From NCBI GenBank assembly GCA_964019165.1, contig OZ025279.1:9820117-9884116 (forward strand): a stretch of DNA of 64,000 nucleotides, given 5' to 3'. How positions within the stretch are numbered: the stretch's first letter is position 1; each line of letters begins with the position of its first letter. Origin of the DNA: Mastigias papua (taxonomy: Eukaryota > Cnidaria > Scyphozoa > Rhizostomeae > Mastigiidae). The position numbers and the translations under genes were made by a program. This document shows, piece after piece, positions 24,450 to 64,000 of the stretch. The notes below the pieces were generated by a model that was not told where the DNA came from, ran no database searches, and saw only the letters and a program-made list of their open reading frames with translations.

Positions 24450-25946
24450 AAACAAGCAGACACATACCAGCAGCAAGAGACCCATCGGCCAGGAACGATT
24501 TTTAAGTGTGTCTACTGCACATGGACTACAAACCAATTGAGCCCGCAAGTGTGAGAGGTGTAGCAGAGAGGAAAGACACACACTTAAACAGATCACAAGA
24601 GATCTCCTAACTGCACACGATCGAACAAGACATTCAGGCACCAAAAATATGTCATACGCTCTTCCTTTATTGGTCTCCTTCATTTTTTTTATGTTTTTGT
24701 GAATATTTAAGTTGCATTTCTGTACATCTAATAAAACATGTGTTCAATCTAAAGTTTCGATTGATTTTGCTTAATTGATCTTAGAGGCATTACGTCATAT
24801 TCAAGTTGCCTTCGAAAGATCAGTGACGGAGAATTTTTGAAAAAGTTTGAAGTCTGTACGCAACGACGGACAAAAGCAAGACGTTGTCTAGTAAAAAACA
24901 CATTATATATCAACCTTCCTAAAAACTGTTACTAAGTTAATACATTTACTCTGTCAGTAAAAGAGTGCATTAGACTTATGAAGTTGGACATTAGATATAA
25001 TAAGCTTTAACAAATACTGTGGATAACTGTCGTTCAACACTATCTGACAGAAATGGCAAAAGAACTTCCCTTGTACACAAGCATATTGGGTATGGTGTTT
25101 CAATGGATAGGATAGGTCGCGGCGGAAGTGAGATGGCATGTAAACCTGCCATAATCTCTTTAAGTTTGAGAGAATGTACTGATACGGTGAACTACGCAAA
25201 AGACAGGGACGATTACAACAGGTCCAGACCAGGCACAACATACAAAGATGGATCCAGAACAGTATGGGATATCAATGTTACAATTTCAAAGCTATGGTGA
25301 GAAGAGAGCTATGATGACAAACTCATCAAACAAAAGTATTGTAGGGATAGGAGTTGAAGCATAATATATATTATATAATATATAATATATATATTATGAT
25401 AAGGAGAAACTATGATAAAACATTTCATAGCTCAAAAGCTAAGGAATATTTGATTCTCAATGTCTACTTGGCATGGCTTGAACCCTCTAAAAATCATAAC
25501 GGTCTACAGAGGGTAATAGATAAAGATAAAAGCAGGCCATCTTAAACTAGATTGCAAGGAAACATTCCCGTTGACCAGTACTAAACAATTAGGACAGTCT
25601 GTAAGTACCAAACGCAGTAATCATATCCAACACAAGATCAGTTAATAAAAACCCCTATTAATCTTGAGACTATACTTCTATGACACCCATTGATTGTAGC
25701 AGGGCGAATAATAAAAATTAGAAAGGCACACACGAGTATGCATTCATGACACCTTAGCACAATATAGTACTTGTCTTAGTGTATCGTTAAAGCATTAAAA
25801 AGTCCAACATATCGTATAATACCTTCACTAACAAAATTGAACTACTCTGCTATATACAGCTACTCATAAAATTGATTGTATAAAAATATCAAAGGCTTAC
25901 TGATAACCTGTCTACCAACGCAGCCTATAATTGATTACTATATTCC
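24450..25946. other. Intergenic between the retrotransposon and the end of the EH-domain gene
   Basis: AT-rich, with an AT palindrome at 25361-25399 (CATAATATATATTATATAAT and its near-mirror). No exon is recognised; the EH-gene 3' untranslated region must begin here. Confidence 0.5.
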
Positions 25947-53875
<27,929 letters not shown>

Positions 53876-54951
53876 GTTGTTTACAGGTTTCCAAAGGCAG
53901 TACAATAAATTACTATACTTTCAAAATTAGGACGGCATCTCATCCAGATGACCTGCTTATATTCAACTGAACCGCGTTATCATTCATACCCGCTTTAATA
54001 TTCATGAAGCTCTATCGTTCCGCATAAAACATGTGAACAACGACGTCTTCAGAAAGTTTCTTACGTATCTATGGCGCGATTGCATGCTGCTGTATCTCTA
54101 CGCGAATACATAAGGAATAACGCGCTTTTCTTTAACAAAATTAAGCTTTGTTTACAGACCTATTTATACAGTGTTTATCTTTGAGAAAGAAATGTAAACT
54201 TTTTCTAAGAGAACTAAAGATCGGACACAAATTCCCTACACACAAATAAGGCCGGCTGTTCAAGGTTTTAGTAAAACGACGCACGATTAATTTAAGTTCA
54301 GATTAATTAACTTTATGTTTCTTAGTAACCAACACGTCATTTGATATCAAAAGTTGAGGTGCTCGAATTCGAGGTAACTGTTACTATATGGGGGCATTCG
54401 CATATTATGCTATTCAATTCTTTGCTATTTCAGATACCCTTGCCCGATGTAATCATCTGCAGTCATTGGGATAGACCCTTCTGCTGAATTATGTTATAAG
54501 TTGCTTCAGCCCCTTTCCAGTAAGAGCTCTAAATAGTGATATTCAAAGAATGACGAAAATTAATGTTTATGGTCTACTCCACTTTCTTCATAGCATCTTA
54601 CATACATATGCACAAATGCTTAAAGGCTAAATCCCACAGCATATAGAAAGAAAACTAGAAGGTAAAAATAGAAAGAACACAATGAAATTTGAAAGTGTGA
54701 AAAGATGAGCTTAAAAAAACATGCTTATTTGGATAGTTCATCCTACTACCTCCACCCCCCCCATAATCAAGCATAAGCATTTCCAAGGATTTTCCCTTAC
54801 CTTTCCCTGACAACATAATATGAGAACAAGCTGATGGCAGTCATCTCATATTAGACATCTTCCAATCAAATTATTGCTTAGCAATCACTTACTTTTCTAG
54901 TGAAATCTGAGACATTTATATCAGCAAGGCAATAAAAAACATACCAAATTG
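53876..54951. other. Spacer between NOC4L stop and EH-gene start
   Basis: 1.08 kb, AT-rich, no reading frame or repeat recognised. It should contain the NOC4L polyadenylation site and the EH-gene promoter. Confidence 0.5.
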
Positions 54952-57869
<2,918 letters not shown>

Positions 57870-58012
57870 TTTGCCGATCAGATCAAAAATGAACAAGCAT
57901 GTGGTCTGTGTTGTTGCTGTTGCCCCTATGAGTGTCATCTGTGTTTGAGCAATCTAAGTTATTTTGCTACTGCTGGTTAGTTCCCATGCACAGTAAGCCT
58001 TTCTCTCTACAA

Positions 58013-58163
58013 ATGGGCGGCGGAGTCGGGGGGCTGGCGGGCTATATCCCTCCACTTTCTATGGGAAATGTAATTTAGTATCCGTTTTAGTACCCTTCTA
58101 TATCCCTCCAATGTTAATCTGTTCACTCGAGCCCCCCACCAAAAATGCTGCTCCGCCACCCTT
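58013..58163. repeat. Possible GC-rich inverted-repeat element upstream of NOC4L
   Basis: GGGCGGCGGAG near 58014 is mirrored by CTCCGCCACCC near 58151, and the phrase TATATCCCTCCA occurs twice between them. This looks like an old miniature element about 145 bp upstream of the NOC4L start. A promoter role for these GC-rich blocks cannot be excluded. Confidence 0.3.
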
Positions 58164-59685
58164 GCTGCATTGTCATTATGTATCCACGTGCTTTCTTCAA
58201 GGAACCATTTTGCGAGGGACCTACACGTAGAAGGCCAAAAATCTTAAGGAACCTGTACTTCTATAGACAAAATCGTTGAAATTTGCTATGTCCATGATGC
58301 CCACCATCTTAACATTGAGTACCTACAATATCTATAGAACTAAATGTGCGGTTAAAATCAAGGAACTATCGAGGAACGATTGTTTAAATATTAAAATGTG
58401 GTCAAAGGAGCCCCAGAAGTTAGGAACTTTTATAACTATGACTTTCATAAGGTTTCTGTGAGAAGAAATAGCAGTGCAATTAAAATATGCCTTACATCGC
58501 CCATATGGGCTATAGCTATAGCTCAAAGTATAAATGAGCGCTGATGAAGGCCCATACCTAATAGTGTACAATATAAGAGAAGAAGAGTTGTCTTTCAATC
58601 TTTCTCTATATGAGATTGATACTAAAAATTCTCATTTCTTTCCTCTCTTGTTATTTTAGCGCAAAATTCTTTACAACTCACCTTTTTTGGCACAGTACCT
58701 ATTTTTATAGGCTTTATAAAATATATTGATAGACGGATACTTTACAAAATATATCGATAACAGTCTTTTAAGTTCTCTTGCATTTTCTTAGATTTACCTT
58801 ATAACAAGAACTCCTAGCAAGGGACTTTTTTGCATAAATTATCATGACAATTTAGATTTGTAACTGCAGATGATTTCAGTATCAATCGAAACATATTTTA
58901 AAAATTTCACTACTTGTATGGAAAACAGTTTAAACAGATTTTGTTCACTTTTCAAAGCCTATTTCATTAACCTCTAAAAAGTTAGCTTACCTTCTCTCAT
59001 TCAATCTATATGGTTGAAGTATAAGCACTCTATAAATTTAAGCTTCTTGACGTCATAATTACTTTAATTCTCTACCTACTTTACCACAGCTAGCTCCTTG
59101 TTTTTCACCCATTGTCTTCTTCATTTTTACTTGAATTCGTACATCTTGATTGAGTTTAAAGCGGAACTTTACCCTTTACCCTTTACCCCGTGGCTTTGCC
59201 CTTGAATTTATACTTGTTAACATTGTTTACAATGTGTTTTTCTATCAGATCCTATTTCAGTGCGGTCTTGGCTTCACTTTCTGGCCTTGAAAAACGAGAG
59301 TGTGGTCTACGAAACTTGAAATTGTGATCAAAACTTGACAATACTGAAACCCTGAACTTACTTTTGTCCAGTTTAACCATCATCCCTTACAATATAACCT
59401 TTCGTAATACTTCACAGTATGCCAGAAAGAACGTCCAATACCACGATTTTTGAGAGTGACAGGGTGTGGTCAGCAATAAAATTCGCCCAGGGTGTGGTTG
59501 AGCTGCACAATGGCATAGTGGGGTCTTGGGAATTTCCCTCATATTAGGCATTGAGTTTATGTGGATCGAAAGCTTAACTGCATTATATTTAGAACAAAAT
59601 GAATAAAATACTGCAGATAGGGAAACACCCTAAAAGTTAATATACAATCCATATGTGAACTCTTGCACTTCATTAAACATCTAAT

Positions 59686-60108
59686 TTAGTACAGCATAAA
59701 TGAGTCAAAACCCTTAATGGTATCATACTTTAGTTTCTCTTGGACGCCTTTAACATGGTATCTTTTCGGGTTTGCTGCTTCTATGGTGCGAATATCTTTG
59801 GTAGTAGATGATTCAACTTCATGACCTGTGCTTATCGTAATCGAATTACCAGTGCTGTTTTCAGTTTCAATTATATCATCAAGGCATCGTAAAGCTTCCT
59901 CTTCCTCTAAGTTATGTGATTCATCTCCGTGAGAGGTCTCCTTTCGTGATTTGCTTTGAAACATCGCGATGAAAGATAGTTTTTTCTTTCTGAGATATGT
60001 TCTGATGGAGGATTTTTCTGCTTCATCAATGGTTATATCAGCACTACCTCGTCTCACTTTTATGTAAGAGATGCAAACCTGTTTGAATTTTGTACCATTA
60101 TTTTGCAT
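59686..60108 (-). CDS. Hypothetical 140-residue reading frame
   Basis: Starts with ATG in a fair context (A at -3) and ends with TAA at 59686. The product is hydrophilic and charged, with a basic patch (RTYLRKKKL), an acidic stretch (NLEEEEALRCLDDIIETE) and no membrane segment or signal peptide. The residue mix looks like real protein and not like repeat translation. It may be a single-exon gene or the last exon of a longer one, since an AG acceptor-like CAG lies inside the first codons (FKQ). I do not recognise it. Confidence 0.4.
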   Translation of the reverse strand: MQNNGTKFKQVCISYIKVRRGSADITIDEAEKSSIRTYLRKKKLSFIAMFQSKSRKETSHGDESHNLEEEEALRCLDDIIETENSTGNSITISTGHEVESSTTKDIRTIEAANPKRYHVKGVQEKLKYDTIKGFDSFMLY

Positions 60109-63100
60109 TGTATAAAGAAGATACAGTTTTTCTGCTCAAAGCTGTGATGCTGTGACACCTCTTTCAAAATCTACTGTTGTAATTCATGGAGTGCTCTTCA
60201 GCGATCTTCTTTCCTGGGACTTTCATTTCTGACGATCAATGAGGAGGAATTCCAAATTGCCAATCGAGATGTAGAACAGAAATTGCAAAGACTATATCAG
60301 TTAACAGGCTGGCTGAAGTACCCCATGGAATCAGCGTATAATGATCTAGATTGACGCACAAACCATAACATAGTTTAAGATCAGCGTATAATCAACTATT
60401 GAAACGAAATGTCTGTTAAAGATCTTCTACTGCCAGCACAGTGGTGCTATCGTCATTCGATCTGCAAAGTATCTCCTGCACACTGCAAAACCTCTCTAAC
60501 AGTCCATTGTCCATTTGACAAAACTCCGAAGCTGCATGCTATTAAGTTCAGTTATAGAAACTAGCGAAGTTCACAGCGAATTTATACTCTTAGATCAAGT
60601 TACTGATACGAACCTACCGCTGCTTGAAGACTAAAGACTTCCATCTATCTTCTTGAAGCAAGGAAATGATCCATCCATTCAGCGTCCACTGCAGGCAAAT
60701 TTATTTTCCTGAAACACCGCTGCTATAGGAAATCATAGACGATCGCATTCAGTGCTTTCTGCGTTAACGAACTAGATCAGTTTTACTTTGTGCTGACAAT
60801 CTTCTGTAAAAAATAAATCAAGTCCCAATGGAAAAGCTTCAATTTAATGATACACACCAGAAGATGTCCCTCGTAACGAATTCCTCTATTGGAATATGTT
60901 GATAAGCTATTGATAGCAATTGATAGAAACGAAATGAGTTACGGCGATAATCCTTGAAATCCTTAATGTTCATTCTAGAAAAAGAGCGGTAGTGGGTTTA
61001 TCTAAGCGCTCTTGTATAAAATGATTGGCATCTATCAGGCCTTGCGTCATTGAATTTTAGCTACGATACAGCTGCAATGAACAGAGCAGGTCAATTCAAT
61101 ATAACCTTCCATTGTTAGATGTGTATATCTTGATAGTACGGTATTGGTGCTCATAGGTTGCCTAAATGCCTATACCTTGGTTGTGATGTACGCTGGAAGG
61201 CAACGGTGTACAGCACCTAATAAACTCTTGCATCTCAGCTCTTCGCGAAAAGAGTGCTTAAACTTACTCTTTCTTCGACTGGAACTATTTATAAAGCAAG
61301 ATAAACAAGAAAAAAATTTACAAATCAATAGTTATTCAACAGTTATTCAAATTTCTAGCGAAATATATATCTAGTATTTATGATTGCTACAAAAATTGCC
61401 TGTGATCTCCCAGTTATCATTGCAAACAAATTTGGCACAAAAATCGCAACCATATATGCTGACATCAAACATTGCTTACATGACACATTGCACTACATAA
61501 TGGTCACGACATATTGCATTATAAATTTAGTATTGTGCCATATTGGCTTGTAAACGCTTTTGATTACTGTTATGAAGGGAGCTGCTATAAGCCACCAGTA
61601 ACGGCTATTTATCACTTGGATAGATAAATATGAAGCCGTGATGTTTAGGTCACCTGAACAATTTCACTGAATACGTAAGAACCGATGTATTTTCAAAGGT
61701 CATGCAATACAGGATGGCTGTGCATTACAAATATGTTTTAAGCTTCTTCCTTGTAAGTATGAGCACGCCTAAAACATGAAAGAACTGTGAACTAGTATGG
61801 AAAGCTAACGCAAATATCTTGATTTCCATCAGGCAGATTCTAAATCTAGCTGCTAAAGTCTTGATGCTTTTCGCTCTAACTGTAGTATCTAAATAGGTGA
61901 ACTGCTATCATACATAGGACATAGACCAGGAAGATCTTTGAAATCTCTTATGTACTATTACGAGTTCAGTTTTCAGAGAGATCATGATTAAAGAGCTATG
62001 CTTTGCTTAGCTCTTTTTATCGTCTTTCTGAGATCTTAATTTGCTTGGCACGGTATATAGAAAATTGCCGAGAAACATTGTTGAAGCGGAATGGGCCCAC
62101 TAGTATGATAAAGCATTGTCTGATGGCATGAAATATTGATAACAAGGCAACATTTGGAGAGTATCATGTACTAAGTTCACTGTGATAGTCTCAGAAAAAA
62201 CTGTTTTTATATCAATATGGACGAAAATCCCGAGATTTACGGCAAAGATAAGGAGATTTGAAGGCTGTTTGGGAATGATAACAAACTTGAGGATGTGAAT
62301 AGCTACTGAATTATTGAACATTCGGTCATGATGAGACGCCACAATGTAAGCATAGAAAATAGAGTGATTTAATGGAGATAACAAGGCAGAAGGATAAGGA
62401 AGGCTATTTATGCTTTCCCATGTGTTGCTTTTTATTGCAAATCGTGCTACATTTACGGCTGAACATTAAGTTTGAAAAAGCTGAATAGCAGATCAGAACT
62501 CCCACAAAGCAGGCAATATCATGTCCCCCTAAACGCTTGTCAATGTACGAATCTTCTTGTCATATGTTCAAAGTAAATATTAATAGCAGAGGCTTCGTAT
62601 CTAGCAGATCAAAATGCAATCCAAAGTGGCAAAACTGGCTTTAATAGACATTGTATTATGTTGAATAAGATGAATAAGTGTCTAAGTACTTTAGCGACTC
62701 CGTGGATCAATATATGGCAATTCCTAATTCAATTAATACTTGTGACAATTCTGAACCAATGGTTTTGCTCTGGACCATGCTGATAGAGTATATGCAAACA
62801 GTATAAAACACAGATTCGACTCTCTACAAAATGATATACAAAACGATATCATGTATCCGTTAGAAAATATAGCGCAGAAGGGGGGGCTGGGGGACAATAG
62901 GTTCTTCTCCAGTAGGGGCAGAAGACCATTGCATTCGTTCGGACAATTTTTAAGAGACACTCTAGTTTTTCCAGAATTTAACTATAGCTCAATACATCAA
63001 GACAACAATGGACATGAATCCATTCTTGAATTTGTGTTGGAAATTATCATGCATCCTGATTGGTCAATTTTGTCCTTGGGGCAGAAAACTTGCAGTCCTC

Positions 63101-64000
63101 TAAATTTGAAGTCCTACTGCAGCCTTGCCTATTTATGAGGGACCATTATTTGAAAAGTAGAATGCTAATCAATGCCTAAATTAAAATCAGTGAATTCAAG
63201 GTCTGGTTTGTATCACGCACTCAATAAACAATCGGAGCCTCATTGCCTATTCTAAGGAGGACTTCCACGACCACATCATGCCACGAGCAAACTTGGCCAG
63301 GGCATAAACGAACTATTTGATAACCATGTCCTGTGAGTTTCCAAGACCCAGCATATTACCTTCTATTGTTTGACGCTACGTCCAATGGTGACAAACGTTC
63401 TCTCTGACATACCAAAAAGTGTTGCTGAAGTTCATATGGAAACATGGTGGGGAAACTTAACTGTTTGAACATTATCAAAGTTGATCACACTTCCAAAAGT
63501 TCAAGACCACAAAGTGTAGCCAAGACCACATTATACTAGGCAGTCGCATCACACGATGGAAAATAAACTCTCAACACTCATATTCATTAATGACAAACTT
63601 TTAATGAACCTAACGCAATCATTGCTTGGTCCAACAAACCAAATGTAAATCAAATATAAGCGTTCAAATTGTCTGACTCGCAAGCAGTCGCAAGCTGTTA
63701 TATGCATATCATATCAGAGTGTCTAAGCCTATTATATCTATGAAGATATGGAGAGAAATGGGAACGCGGCGTTCTTTTGAGGCATGGGAATGAAAGCGTA
63801 ACAGGGGTATTAGGAAAGAAACCTGTTTAAATAAAATGAAGAACATCAATTGAAGAAATGCCGCCGGTGCAGTAATTCAAAAATTCAATTAAATTTCTTT
63901 GTAACATGTTTTTCAGTAGGTAGTTGACCAAGGAATGCTTGAATCCGATTGGCCTTCGCAGAAATGATGATCGAGAGTAATTAATTTGACTTGGGAACAT
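60109..64000. other. Gene-poor right end
   Basis: No exon with a recognisable domain and matching splice sites on either strand, and no long repeat. Short open frames here (for example 62851-63138) have no coding character. It may be intergenic or a large intron of a gene beyond the window. Confidence 0.5.

Noticed and set aside
62851..63138. 95-residue plus-strand frame
   Set aside because: Begins in a G-run, has no recognisable domain, no splice partners and no related frame nearby.

Overview
The window is nuclear DNA of an invertebrate animal. It is AT-rich, has GT-AG introns of a few hundred bases to several kb, carries many long (TA)n tracts, and has conserved animal genes mixed with small inverted-repeat transposons and one intact-looking BEL/Pao LTR retrotransposon. 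The secreted fibrinogen-type lectin and the GC-rich miniature elements would fit a cnidarian such as a soft coral or sea anemone. That is an inference from style, because no single marker settles it. || Every gene I can support lies on the minus strand, so each reads from high to low coordinates. (1) 445-10671: the 5' half of SMC2, the condensin ATPase, in 16 exons; the rest lies beyond the left edge. (2) 12654-16140: a four-exon gene for a secreted coiled-coil and fibrinogen-domain lectin. (3) 17848-24444: a BEL/Pao retrotransposon with 323-bp LTRs that differ at one base and a GATAT target duplication; its pol frame is broken near the 3' end. (4) 25947-53875: a 17-exon gene that I reconstructed by matching splice phases. 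It encodes about 1763 residues: two EH domains, a coiled coil, a very long disordered charged region (mostly one 3.3-kb exon) and a short C-terminal coiled coil. I do not recognise this architecture. (5) 54952-57869: NOC4L, the ribosome-biogenesis protein, in two exons. (6) 58000-64000: mostly without recognisable genes, apart from one 140-residue reading frame of unknown nature. || Introns hold most of the remaining structure. There are (TA)n tracts of about 90-150 bp, an (ACC)n tract, three related miniature elements with AGCCCCC-type ends, an inverted-repeat family with a GCGGGAACATTC core, a perfect 57-bp hairpin, and a 239-bp palindromic element whose centre is a complete tRNA cloverleaf with a Pol III terminator. 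That tRNA-bearing foldback element and the unfamiliar EH-domain protein are the two most interesting items. || The genes do not form a functional cluster. SMC2 acts on chromosomes, NOC4L acts in the nucleolus, the EH protein is probably endocytic or cortical, and the lectin is secreted. Exon ends come from reading splice signals and phase by eye, and no transcript data were available.
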